From Acidithiobacillus sp. YTS05 (GTDB taxonomy: Bacteria; Pseudomonadota; Gammaproteobacteria; Acidithiobacillales; Acidithiobacillaceae): a DNA stretch of 64,000 nt. Location: positions 1,364,001 through 1,428,000 of the forward strand of contig NZ_CP094359.1 of NCBI RefSeq assembly GCF_024396695.1, written 5' to 3'. The notes below the pieces were generated by a model. The model was not told the origin of the DNA. It did not search any database and saw only the letters and a list, made by a program, of their open reading frames with translations. Positions 49,955 to 58,358 of the stretch are shown one piece after another (the stretch's first letter is position 1; every line of letters starts with the position of its first letter). A program made the translations under genes and the position numbers.

Positions 49955-52437
49955 TTCAAAACTCCAAAATTACCAACGGAACGTAGCCGGTCGATCACGG
50001 CCAACATGCGGGGGGTTCTCGCCACCGAAAATTTTTCAGTTTCCTTAGAGGATGGACTGACAAAACTGACAAAAGGGGGGCAAATGGGGGTTTTGGCAGT
50101 TTTGTCAGTGCCTTCCCCTAGAGATTCAGAAAAATTTTTTAGTTTAGGGTTGATGCGGTATAGGGTCGTTGGTCGTCCGTTGGTGTCTTGCTCAACCGGC
50201 AGGAGGTGCCCAAAGTCAACCAGCACGCGCAGGGCGCCATCGGTGGCCTTGCGATCCAGCCCAGACCATCCCCGGCGGTACACGTCGCGGGCAGTGATGG
50301 GGTCGGGCAGGGTTTTCAGCCTCTCAGACAGGGCGACAGCGGCGGCCATATCGGGATCAAGGGCTACGCTATACACGCGGCGGGCATGGCTCTCCAAGTA
50401 TCGGGCCCAGCCGATTGCCCGGCGGACGTGCTCTGCTTTTACGCGCCCTATCGCCGCCCCCCCTTCGACCAAGTGCGACAACAGCGCAATGCTTGGGACC
50501 AGAGACCGATACTTTGCCATGTGGCTCTCCAGTACGGCGGACAAGTCCTCCACCCGCAGCCGGGCCTCCAACTCCGTGCGCCAGCCGTCGAAAACTTTTT
50601 GCCCTTCCTCGTCGAAGCGTAGGGCGGGCGGCTCGTCATCAACAGTAGGGGCGGTCAGGTCCGCCAGCCTCTCGAATATGCCCCACACCCCCTGCTTGGC
50701 CTCGGTATCGGGCCAGCGGTCCACGTTGCGCCACCCCCCTATTGCGTCGGGCCAGACCAGCAACTGAAAACGTTGCAGAAGGCCATCATCCCCTGCACCC
50801 CCTTGGGTTGCTTGGCTAACGTAACTCCGAAGCGGTCCCGGTTGGATGCCGCCAAGCACGGACAGGGTAACTTTGTCGATGAACACGCTGCCGCGCGCGA
50901 TCCGGTCATAGGTGAAGGGCTTACCGCCAGTCCATGCCTCCAGGTAAAAGGCGCGATCCCCCTCGTGCCCGTCTCGGTCCATATTCCGCAGCCAGCCCAC
51001 AAGCTCGTCACGAAAAAGCAATAGACCCTCCGGGTTCTCCTGTAGAAGCTCCCCCAATTTCTCGACAGTGGCGTCATTGGCTATATACCGCCGCAGCGTG
51101 GGCGGTGCCGGGGGTTGCTCTTTTCGTAGCATCTCCACCAGCACGCTTTTGTCCTGGTCGCTCTTGTCTAGCAGCTTGGCAGCCTTTTTTTTGTTGGCGG
51201 CAGCCCGTACCTTGCTGGCCTCCATCTCGGCTTCATAGGCATTCATCTTCTCCGCGTGCAAGCTGCGCGCCAGCTCCTCCATCCGGTACAGCATTTTGGT
51301 TGCTTCGCTCAGTGCAGGGGTTTTCATCAAACTTGGTCTGCCTACGATTGCACCCCAAAGGTTCGGCAGGACCGTCCAGTCGTCACGACGCTTGGGTTTG
51401 ATCGCCACGCGCCCCCCGACCACGCTAGACAGGCAGACCAGAAAAGCCACGGCGGGGAAGTCCAGCGGGCACTGCAACCGCTCTGCTATGTCGGTGACGT
51501 AGGCACGCAAGCCCAAAGGCAGCAAGTTCTCATCGAACGAATCGACAGGCGGCAGGCCCGTGGGCAGCGGTTCCGGGTCGGGCATGGGGGCAGGTGTGGC
51601 TGACTTTTGCGGGGTCCACTTCGCGGCTTTTGCGCGGACGATCAGTGCTTTGACGCAGGCCCCAGAAAATCGCTGATCCTCGGGGCGCTCCAAGGCCTCC
51701 TTGATAGTTTCCTCTGGCTCGTCCTCAAACCCCTGCGCGGTCCTGCTCATGCTGACCGCCAAGCCCAAAACGTCGATTCCAGCGGCCTCGAGCTGGTCGC
51801 GGTCATGCGCCAAGGCGTCCATCGCAAACTGCCAATCGTCCCGATTCTCCAGCCTTAAAAATGGGGCAATCTCGGACAGTTCGCGTTCTGAGTCGATTGA
51901 AGCCACCCACGGCTGGCGCTCACCAAACCCCTGCATGGGTGATTCTTTGGGTTTTGGCGCGGCTTCTTGGATAAGGGCCAGCAAACCGGGTGGAATCTCT
52001 GCGATGGGAAGATCGCGCCAAACCGCATAGCCGGGGCTTGGAAAGTCTCGCACAAAACCGCCAACCGTCCGCAAATCGACACCGGGCAGGATGCCAGTTC
52101 TATTGCCCAACTGCGCCCCTTTAGGGAGCGCGTACCAGACGTGCAGGCCGCCTGATTTAGTCTTGGTGATCAGCGTGTTATGGCGTTCTTTCCAGCGTTC
52201 TTTCAAAGACTTGACGCCATCTTTCCCGTTTTTCCGGTCAAGGTCTATAACGACATAACCGGGCGCAATAGGATAGGCAATAACTTCATCCTGCAAGGGG
52301 TTGTCCAACGGTACAACGCCCGTGCCTGCGCGCCATCCCTTGCGCGGCTTTGGTATACCGTCCCCGTAATCTATCAGGGCCATTTTGCCCTGCACGGTGG
52401 GTTGTATTAGGGCGTAAAAATCTGCTATATTTTTCAT
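49951..52437 (-). CDS. Primase-polymerase/DUF3987 replication protein
   Basis: An 828-residue replication protein. The N-terminal primpol domain has the metal-binding Asp65 and Asp67 in VVIDLDRKNG and His99 in TKSGGLHVWY. After a linker, the DUF3987 ATPase domain has a Walker A-like loop VGRPSLMKTP at 365-374 (Leu-Met-Lys-Thr in place of the usual GxGKT) and ends in a winged-helix tail. It combines primer synthesis and helicase functions for autonomous replication of element 2. Confidence 0.85.
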   Translation of the reverse strand: MKNIADFYALIQPTVQGKMALIDYGDGIPKPRKGWRAGTGVVPLDNPLQDEVIAYPIAPGYVVIDLDRKNGKDGVKSLKERWKERHNTLITKTKSGGLHVWYALPKGAQLGNRTGILPGVDLRTVGGFVRDFPSPGYAVWRDLPIAEIPPGLLALIQEAAPKPKESPMQGFGERQPWVASIDSERELSEIAPFLRLENRDDWQFAMDALAHDRDQLEAAGIDVLGLAVSMSRTAQGFEDEPEETIKEALERPEDQRFSGACVKALIVRAKAAKWTPQKSATPAPMPDPEPLPTGLPPVDSFDENLLPLGLRAYVTDIAERLQCPLDFPAVAFLVCLSSVVGGRVAIKPKRRDDWTVLPNLWGAIVGRPSLMKTPALSEATKMLYRMEELARSLHAEKMNAYEAEMEASKVRAAANKKKAAKLLDKSDQDKSVLVEMLRKEQPPAPPTLRRYIANDATVEKLGELLQENPEGLLLFRDELVGWLRNMDRDGHEGDRAFYLEAWTGGKPFTYDRIARGSVFIDKVTLSVLGGIQPGPLRSYVSQATQGGAGDDGLLQRFQLLVWPDAIGGWRNVDRWPDTEAKQGVWGIFERLADLTAPTVDDEPPALRFDEEGQKVFDGWRTELEARLRVEDLSAVLESHMAKYRSLVPSIALLSHLVEGGAAIGRVKAEHVRRAIGWARYLESHARRVYSVALDPDMAAAVALSERLKTLPDPITARDVYRRGWSGLDRKATDGALRVLVDFGHLLPVEQDTNGRPTTLYRINPKLKNFSESLGEGTDKTAKTPICPPFVSFVSPSSKETEKFSVARTPRMLAVIDRLRSVGNFGVLK

Positions 52438-52488
52438 CGAATTGCACTCCTGCCCGCCCTGAATGGCGGGCTTTTTTGTGGGTGGGGT

Positions 52489-52692
52489 TCATGCGCTGGT
52501 GCTTTTCCGGGTCTGCGTGTCCAGCCAAGCATTAAGATCGCTCCCCAGATAGCGGACGCTGCGACCGATTTTCCTAAATGCCGGGCCGGTCCCCGCCCAC
52601 CGCGCGCGCTCGAACCAAAATTCTGACTTGCCGAGCAGCGGGGCGATTTCCTTTTGCCCGTACAGGCGGGTGCTCTCGAATACAGTTGCCAT
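52489..52692 (-). CDS. AlpA-family regulator/excisionase
   Basis: A 67-residue protein from the ATG at 52692. GQKEIAPLLGKSEFWFERAR and FRKIGRSVRYLGSDLNAWLD form the AlpA winged helix-turn-helix. In P4 and related elements AlpA activates integrase expression and excision. It lies between the primase and integrase genes. Confidence 0.85.
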   Translation of the reverse strand: MATVFESTRLYGQKEIAPLLGKSEFWFERARWAGTGPAFRKIGRSVRYLGSDLNAWLDTQTRKSTSA

Positions 52693-52836
52693 GGGAATCT
52701 CCAATCATTTAAAACCACGGCAAGAGTACACGACCGGCGGATAATATCGCAATTACCGCGCAGTGGTACTATTACATAAGCTTATGTTTGAATTTGGTTT
52801 TTATTTTTTTATACGGCGCAGTGGTATTTTTTTAGG

Positions 52837-54081
52837 CTATTTATTGCCGCTTTTTATTGCCTCTGCCCCCCCGTGCATGGGGAGGACAACGGCAGACGAT
52901 CTCACGCCCGCCGCCGACAAGATAAAATCCTCGATAGCCTGCACGGGTCTTTTAAGGCGCGCTATGCTGTGCTGGATGTATCCGGCGGTAATGTCGCCGC
53001 CGGACCCGCTCTTGTGATTTGCAAGGGCTTTCAGTGCGAAATAGGGCACGTCCACCGCGTCCGCCACGGTCAAGAATGACCGCCTCAAGTCGTGCCGCTG
53101 AATATCGAGGCCGGTAGCCTCTGCCACTTTGTCGATGCCATAGCGCCGATTGGTGGGCAAGCCTTTCTCGCCGGTGAATACATAGGCGTCGCGCCGTGGC
53201 CGTGCAGTGAGCATGGCGGTCAACCATTCGCCCATAGGCAGGCTGTGGTCGGTGCCGTTTTTCGTGTTTCTGACCGTCAAGGTCCGACCGGCAAGGTCCA
53301 CGTCCGCCCACCGCAGGTGCAAGGCTTCATTCGCCCGCAGGCCCGTCAGCAGCATGGTCCGCAGATAGTCGCGCCATGAGTCTTGCAAGGCTTCCGTAGC
53401 TGCCCACCATGCTGCTATCTGGTGCGGCTCCAGGTGCCCGGTCCGCCGAGCTACCTTGTACATGCGCTTTTTGAGAACCGCGACCGGGTTGTCCTGCATG
53501 ATGGGCTGACCGTCCGCCGTTCGGTAAGTGTCCGCCGCGTAGTTCATTAGCGCCTTGAGATACCGCGCAAGTTTATTGGCCGTAGCCTGTTTTGGCTTCC
53601 CCGTGGTCTCGTTGATCTCTTTTCCTACCCGTGCATGGAGCTTGGCTATTGTGTCCCGCCCGATACTGGTCACGGGCTTATCCATCCATGCAGTGCAGTG
53701 GATGCCCAATGTGGTCTGCAAGTCTTTCTCCGTGGACCTCTTGAGCTTCCCGGATGCCAGATAATCCGCGATAACCTCCCGCAGCGTCTTTGCCTGTAGG
53801 GTCTCGGCTGCCTTCTGAGCAACCGGGTCTCCACCCTTGGCGATCTCTCCAATATGCGCCAGCGCCAGCTTCCGCGCCTGTTCGACCGTGATCTCAGGGT
53901 ACGCGCCCAAGGTGATGCGCTTCTCTCGGCCCTTGATGCGCCGCTGCAAGATGAAGGTCTTTCGCCCGCCTGCCGAGATTCGCAGCCCAAAGCCCTTGGT
54001 CTCGCCGTCCCAAAGAAACCCCTGCCCGGTTGCTGGCGCTTGGGCCGCGTCTATGTCGGTCTTGCTGAGCTTGCCTGCCAT
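52837..54081 (-). CDS. Tyrosine integrase of element 2
   Basis: About 414 residues from the ATG at 54081; the frame is open 13 codons earlier. An N-terminal DUF4102 arm-binding domain (GFGLRISAGGRKTFILQRRI) is followed by the catalytic domain with Arg in TGLRANEALHLRW, RHDLRRSF, and His/Tyr in ANHKSGSGG and GYIQHS. It is clearly different from the element 1 integrase though it uses the same tRNA-Lys target. Confidence 0.95.
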   Translation of the reverse strand: MAGKLSKTDIDAAQAPATGQGFLWDGETKGFGLRISAGGRKTFILQRRIKGREKRITLGAYPEITVEQARKLALAHIGEIAKGGDPVAQKAAETLQAKTLREVIADYLASGKLKRSTEKDLQTTLGIHCTAWMDKPVTSIGRDTIAKLHARVGKEINETTGKPKQATANKLARYLKALMNYAADTYRTADGQPIMQDNPVAVLKKRMYKVARRTGHLEPHQIAAWWAATEALQDSWRDYLRTMLLTGLRANEALHLRWADVDLAGRTLTVRNTKNGTDHSLPMGEWLTAMLTARPRRDAYVFTGEKGLPTNRRYGIDKVAEATGLDIQRHDLRRSFLTVADAVDVPYFALKALANHKSGSGGDITAGYIQHSIARLKRPVQAIEDFILSAAGVRSSAVVLPMHGGAEAIKSGNK

Positions 54082-54100
54082 GTTTCCGCCCTCGCCGTCC

Positions 54101-54133
54101 TGTAAGCAAATCGTAAGCAAATCGTAAGCAGAT
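54101..54133 (+). repeat. Right arm-type repeats of element 2
   Basis: Three tandem GTAAGCA units at 11-base spacing (GTAAGCAAATC repeated), with an inverted TGCTTACGA at 54147-54155. They overlap the upstream region of the integrase gene. Confidence 0.7.
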
Positions 54134-54249
54134 CACCTCAAATGGCTGCTTACGACTTCAAACAAAGTATAGTCTATTCTACCTAGTTTTTCAAACGTTT
54201 GCAGGCGTTTGTATGTCTAGATAAAACAGCGTAAAACTGGCAGGGCGAG

Positions 54250-54296
54250 GACTCTTAATCAGCGGGTCGTGGGTTCGATCCCCTCACAACCCACCA
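54250..54296 (+). repeat. Attachment site copy 3 (right chromosomal junction)
   Basis: Identical over 47 bases to the tRNA-Lys 3' part; marks the return to chromosome. Confidence 0.93.
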
Positions 54297-54304
54297 ATCA
54301 AAAC

Positions 54305-54334
54305 AGGCACTTAGGCAGATCGTCCAAGTGCCTT
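54305..54334 (+). terminator. Terminator-like hairpin after attachment copy 3
   Basis: AGGCACTTAGG and CCAAGTGCCT with an AATTTTT tail. By position, this is probably the original chromosomal terminator of tRNA-Lys. Confidence 0.6.
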
Positions 54335-54454
54335 AATTTTTCTGGGCTAATCTAGGCTAACCAGTGTATCGCAGAACCCAGAATCGCTCCCGTCCGTCAC
54401 TGTGAAATAGAGCAGGCTAGATCGCCAATTTTGCTTGTCGCCCGGGAAACTACC

Positions 54455-55789
54455 TCACTGGCTCCACTCGCAGCGATTTCTGCCTCCTTGCTTGGCTCGA
54501 TAGAGGGCGGTATCCGCCCGCGGAATAGTATCTTCTGTAACTCCTTCCCCAGTACGGTAAAAAGTGGCCCCCAGGCTTATCGTGACAGAGATGGTTTGCT
54601 CTGCTGCGACTCGTATAGGTCGATGGGCGATACTCGCTCGCAATCGCTCTGCGACAAGCGACCCTTCCTCCGGCGTTCTTACCGGCACCAAAAGCACAAA
54701 CTCTTCTCCGCCCCAGCGGATGAATACCCCTGCGTCCCTCTGCCGCAGCTGACCTTGCAAACGCTGGGAGACAGCGCGCAGCACGTCGTCTCCGACGGCG
54801 TGGCCGAGCTGATCATTGATCGCTTTGAAATGATCGATATCGATCATCATCACGGCGGTTGAATTCTCAGACGTGCTGGTTTTCTGCTCGAAATCGTTAC
54901 GATATCGTTCCAAGAAGTGTCGATTGTAGGCGCCGGTCAGGGCATCCCTCTCTGCCGTCTTTTGCAACGACTGTTCTCTTATCCGCTGCGCGGTGACATC
55001 CTGCAGAATCCAGACACGCCCTTGCCGCGCATTGCCCAGAATGGGATGGGTATCCACATAAAGGACTTGCTCGTCGGTCGACCAATCGCACTGAATGGCA
55101 AACTGCAGATCCTGTTGCAGGGGAGCATACAAACGCTGCAGCTCTGCTGCATTGATGCAGCGATCCCGCAGTTTCTGAAATGCACGTGCAATGGTTGCCA
55201 CGGAAGATTGTCCAGCAGGAATCCCCAATAGTGCTTCCGCCGTGGAGTTGACATGGCCTACCGTGCCGTTACCCTCAATCAGGAGAATACCGATCGGAAG
55301 GCTATCAAAAAGATCGTGGAATTTTGCTTGAAAATATCGGCGTTCTCGAAGTAGCCAGTAATCCCCGAGCATCTGCCGCAAAACGCTGCGAAGATAGTCC
55401 AGGATCAATGCATCCTGGAACGTCTCCAAGGGTCCAGATTTCAGAAGGAGCAAGCCACTGTATCGTTCTTCCTCGGCCTCCACAGCGAGAAAATAGAGGT
55501 TTCTCTCCTCCGCCGGATAGAGCATCAGCAACGCCGATGACAGGTGCGATACGGACGCACTGAGATCCACGATGGCTGCCGAGGTATCGAGTCTTTCGAC
55601 GAGGTTTTCTGGCCGTATCTTCTGAATCGGAAGATCCGCATTGCTCGCGAGAATAGCGATGTCCTCACCTACTCGCCAATGGACCGTGAGCACCAGAAAC
55701 GCGCCGCTCAGATGGGAAACGAATCGACAAAACGCCGTGAGCCCCTCGGGAATCCAGGTATCAGCAGCGGTTGCTGGGAACGCATCCAT
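54455..55789 (-). CDS. PAS-GGDEF diguanylate cyclase
   Basis: About 444 residues from the ATG at 55789, one base after the hydrolase stop; the frame is open further upstream but overlaps that gene. The N-terminal 150 residues look GAF-like, then a PAS domain (FDSLPIGILLIEGNGTVGHV), then GGDEF with MMIDIDHFKAINDQLGHAVG and an intact RWGGEEF active site. An RxxD (RQRD) lies upstream of GGEEF but two residues further than the usual inhibitory site. It makes cyclic di-GMP; the pairing with an RsbQ-like hydrolase suggests control by a small hydrophobic ligand. Confidence 0.88.
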   Translation of the reverse strand: MDAFPATAADTWIPEGLTAFCRFVSHLSGAFLVLTVHWRVGEDIAILASNADLPIQKIRPENLVERLDTSAAIVDLSASVSHLSSALLMLYPAEERNLYFLAVEAEEERYSGLLLLKSGPLETFQDALILDYLRSVLRQMLGDYWLLRERRYFQAKFHDLFDSLPIGILLIEGNGTVGHVNSTAEALLGIPAGQSSVATIARAFQKLRDRCINAAELQRLYAPLQQDLQFAIQCDWSTDEQVLYVDTHPILGNARQGRVWILQDVTAQRIREQSLQKTAERDALTGAYNRHFLERYRNDFEQKTSTSENSTAVMMIDIDHFKAINDQLGHAVGDDVLRAVSQRLQGQLRQRDAGVFIRWGGEEFVLLVPVRTPEEGSLVAERLRASIAHRPIRVAAEQTISVTISLGATFYRTGEGVTEDTIPRADTALYRAKQGGRNRCEWSQ

Positions 55790-55790
55790 T

Positions 55791-56669
55791 TCAATAGATC
55801 TCGATTGGCAAGTAGGAACAAATTGCCAGACAAACGTCAGGCGCACTCGTGACGTGTGGGAGATGACCGGGGGCCTCGATCCAGTCGAGGGTGCTTCCGG
55901 AGATGTGTTCATGGAGCCAAAGAGCCACACCCTCTGGAACTGCAAAATCTTGACGGCTATTGATCAAGTGAACGGGCTGCCGAATGTTTTCGACCAAACG
56001 CCGTAGATCCGAGTGAAAAATCATTTGCAAGGTACGCAAAGCGATATCCGGCTGCAGGCGAAAGAGGGTCTTGGCATAATCTGTCAACAACGCAGCATCT
56101 TCCAGCCCAAAGATCTGCGGTGCAAAGCCTGCTGCCCAGGCCTGATAATTTGTGGCCATTGCGGTGTACAAGGTATCCAGATCGGTTGGCTGCAGTTCTC
56201 CCGGATAATCGGGCTTCTTCAGGTAGTGTGGCGAGGCACCAATCAGGATCAGCCGCGCGAACAAGTCTGGGCGGGCAACGGCGGCGATGGCACCGATCAT
56301 ACAACTCATAGAGTGGCCAATATAGGTGACCGACTGCAGCCCCAAAGTATCCAGCAGCTGAATCAAGTCATCTGCGTAGGCGAAAAGAGTGGAATGATAA
56401 TCTGCTCGATATCGATGCGCCGTGTCAGTATCCGAACCTGCTCCCGCCAAGTCGTAGCGAATATAGGCCAGATCCTCTGGAAGGCAGCGCAGGAGCGCGT
56501 CCCAGGCGCTCCTATCAGTGCCAAAGCCATGGCCCAAAACGACGGGGAGGGTTCCCGTGCCGTCCAGTTGCACGTATGAACGCAAGGATTCCGGTAGATT
56601 CAATTTGATGCCTCTCGACGTTTCAGGTGGGCAGACCAAAATGCAAGTTCCCGAGGGACAGGTGGTCAT
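55791..56669 (-). CDS. RsbQ-like alpha/beta hydrolase
   Basis: A 292-residue hydrolase. The oxyanion region is LGHGFGTDRSAWD, the nucleophile Ser120 lies in GHSMSCM, and the Asp and His are in SRQDFAVP and GHLPH. The segment LILIGASPHYLKKPDYPGEL and overall length match RsbQ, which in Bacillus activates the PAS-domain phosphatase RsbP. Here the partner downstream has a PAS domain fused to GGDEF instead. The two genes are one base apart. Confidence 0.85.
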   Translation of the reverse strand: MTTCPSGTCILVCPPETSRGIKLNLPESLRSYVQLDGTGTLPVVLGHGFGTDRSAWDALLRCLPEDLAYIRYDLAGAGSDTDTAHRYRADYHSTLFAYADDLIQLLDTLGLQSVTYIGHSMSCMIGAIAAVARPDLFARLILIGASPHYLKKPDYPGELQPTDLDTLYTAMATNYQAWAAGFAPQIFGLEDAALLTDYAKTLFRLQPDIALRTLQMIFHSDLRRLVENIRQPVHLINSRQDFAVPEGVALWLHEHISGSTLDWIEAPGHLPHVTSAPDVCLAICSYLPIEIY

Positions 56670-57112
56670 GACGTCATTCTCTCAAGGATCGAGCTCTCGT
56701 CAAAGTCCAAAATTTTGTGATGAATGCTATTACATTACCCATGAGCCGATCTCGCAAGACTCTGCCGGAAAGTCATCTTTCGCAAGTTCCGGGGAATTTT
56801 TGCACGGCTCCAGAATGGGGAAAAGGGAAACGAGCCACCTGTGCGGGAGCCCTCAATCGCTACCGTAGATTCGGCGATCTGGTCCTCATCCACGCCGATC
56901 TGAGCGCAGAGGAATAGGTAGCTTTCCGCGTCCACATGGGTGCTGCATTTGATCTTTGAAGCGACGCTTGGCGGTGCGTATGGCCGACTCGGGGAGACCA
57001 AATCGCATAGCTGCCCAGCCAGTAGCTGATTTTGAGCCTGTAATAAATCGGAGGTTCTGGCGACTAACTAGGTGAAAGCACTGAGTTACGGTGTTACCCA
57101 AGGAGAAGTCAA
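56670..57112. other. Divergent intergenic region before the bufferin operon
   Basis: About 440 bases with no supported gene. It must hold the promoters of the hydrolase gene (leftward) and of the bufferin operon (rightward); AAGGAGAAGTC precedes the first bufferin ATG. I could not assign an ECF -35/-10 pair with confidence. Confidence 0.45.
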
Positions 57113-57400
57113 ATGTCCAATAGTAGAACTGTATCCAAGAATTCCCTGTCAGAAAAAGTGGCGGTTGGCGCCTTAGTAGCGGTGATGGGCATGGCTGGGT
57201 TGGTCATGGCGCCCCAGGCCTATGCCTCCAACTGGGTCAAGTGTTATGGCATTGCCCGGGCGCACATGAACGATTGTGCGACCACCACCCACTCCTGTGC
57301 GGGTCAATCCATTCATAATGGTGGCAAGTATTCTTTCTTGCTCTTACCCTCCGGGATCTGCCAGAAAATTGTGGGTGGCAGTCTGGTGCCCGGCAAGTAG
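57113..57400 (+). CDS. bufA1: Bufferin-type RiPP precursor BufA1 (DUF2282), four-cysteine copy
   Basis: A 95-residue exported precursor. A long N-terminal signal peptide (hydrophobic GALVAVMGMAGLVMAP, cleaved after AYA) leads a mature part with Cys44, Cys55, Cys62 and Cys83 and the KCYGIARAHMNDC and SCAG motifs. DUF2282 proteins are bufferins: the MNIO enzyme BufB with BufC modifies core cysteines to metal-binding heterocycles, and the product binds copper in the periplasm. First gene of the operon. Confidence 0.88.
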   Translation: MSNSRTVSKNSLSEKVAVGALVAVMGMAGLVMAPQAYASNWVKCYGIARAHMNDCATTTHSCAGQSIHNGGKYSFLLLPSGICQKIVGGSLVPGK

Positions 57401-57409
57401 GAGGCAAAG

Positions 57410-57877
57410 ATGGCCAGTTGCTCCATGCTCATGCATCGGATGGACCAGATCTACGACCGTCTGGTGCAGTCCGCCCAGCATCTTTCCTCCCTTGCAGCAT
57501 TGGGCGCAAGGCTCTGGGTAGCGCAGATCTTCTGGAATGCGGGTGTCGTCAAGTGGCAAAGCATGTCGTCCACTATCACCTTGTTCCGGTACATGTATCA
57601 CGTCCCTCTTCTACCACCGGTGTGGGCAGCCTATCTTGGAACGGGTATCGAGTTGGCGTTTCCCGTGCTGCTTGCGCTGGGAATGGCCGGACGTTTTGCC
57701 GCAGCTTTTCTCTTTATCTACAACATCCTGACAATTATTTCCTACCCTCAGATGGGTTGGACGGGTGTTCTTTTTCAAGTGCCGTGGGGGATATTCCTCC
57801 TGTATTTGACTATCTATGGCCCTGGAGTTCTATCCGTTGACGCAGTTATCAACAAGGTTTGGAAGACATCCAGATAG
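57410..57877 (+). CDS. DoxX-family membrane protein
   Basis: A 155-residue protein with four predicted membrane helices (LAALGARLWVAQIFWNAGVV, VWAAYLGTGIELAFPVLLAL, AAAFLFIYNILTII, WGIFLLYLTIYGPG). DoxX-like proteins are regular members of bufferin clusters; their role there is not settled, possibly redox or metal handling at the membrane. It starts 9 bases after bufA1 with GGAGGCAAAG upstream. Confidence 0.85.
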   Translation: MASCSMLMHRMDQIYDRLVQSAQHLSSLAALGARLWVAQIFWNAGVVKWQSMSSTITLFRYMYHVPLLPPVWAAYLGTGIELAFPVLLALGMAGRFAAAFLFIYNILTIISYPQMGWTGVLFQVPWGIFLLYLTIYGPGVLSVDAVINKVWKTSR

Positions 57878-57958
57878 CCAAGCTCTTTCTCCAGCCTGGG
57901 CTTCGGCGCAGGAATCGTGAGAAACCACGTGGTATTGACTGAAAAAGGAGTATCGTAA

Positions 57959-58246
57959 ATGGAACAACACGGAAGCAACCGGAACAAAATGGTTCGGCAT
58001 GTCGCCATGGCTGGGGTTTTGGCGCTTGCGGGGGCAGGTTTTGCCAGTACCGCTTGGGCGGGCATGATGCCCGAAGGGTACGTAAAGTGCTATGGCATCG
58101 CCAAGGCGCATCAAAACCAGTGCATGTCCATCGGTGGTATTACCCGAGGGTCGGCCGCAACCAACGGTAACCCCGATGCCTGGCTTGCTGTACCGAAAGG
58201 GGTTTGTCAGAAGATTGTGGGTGGTAGCCTGACTCCAGGCAAGTAA
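57959..58246 (+). CDS. bufA1: Second bufferin-type precursor (DUF2282), three-cysteine copy
   Basis: Also 95 residues and collinear with the first copy without gaps. The signal peptide ends AWA/G; the mature part keeps Cys44, Cys55 and Cys83 (KCYGIAKAHQNQC, GVCQKIVGGSLTPGK) but position 62 is Thr instead of Cys and the SCAG motif is lost. If Cys55 and Cys62 are the modified pair, as in described bufferins, this copy can carry at most one modification. It follows doxX after 81 bases with an AAAAGGAG site. Confidence 0.85.
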   Translation: MEQHGSNRNKMVRHVAMAGVLALAGAGFASTAWAGMMPEGYVKCYGIAKAHQNQCMSIGGITRGSAATNGNPDAWLAVPKGVCQKIVGGSLTPGK

Positions 58247-58256
58247 GCGGCGCTTT

Positions 58257-58286
58257 GGTCCAGGCGTGAAAGCCTGGACCATTTTT
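58257..58286 (+). terminator. Hairpin between the precursor genes and bufB
   Basis: GGTCCAGGC and GCCTGGACC form a perfect 9-base stem around GTGAAA, followed by ATTTTTC. A partial terminator here would keep the precursors more highly expressed than the modifying enzymes. Confidence 0.75.
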
Positions 58287-58358
58287 CAGCAAACAGGATG
58301 TTTCCTCATGAATCTTACCGGGAAACATGAGAAAGCCTCTTTTTCAGGAGAATATCGC

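Larger units (their letters stand above)
48668..54296. mobile_element. Element 2: minimal integrative element or phage satellite
   Basis: About 5.6 kb between attachment copies 2 and 3. It has a tyrosine integrase (right end, inward), an AlpA-like regulator, a large primpol-DUF3987 protein and two small genes, all on the minus strand. No relaxase, capsid or lysis genes are present. The integrase-AlpA-primase set is typical of phage satellites and cryptic P4-like elements. It shares the target but not the arm-site repeats of element 1. Confidence 0.82.

Noticed and set aside
15445..54296. CRISPR array in the accessory region
   Set aside because: No regularly spaced direct repeats with unique spacers were found; the repeats seen are attachment and arm-site copies.
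15445..54296. Integrated prophage
   Set aside because: No capsid, terminase, tail or lysis genes were recognised; the relaxase and satellite-type replication genes point to an IME and a satellite.
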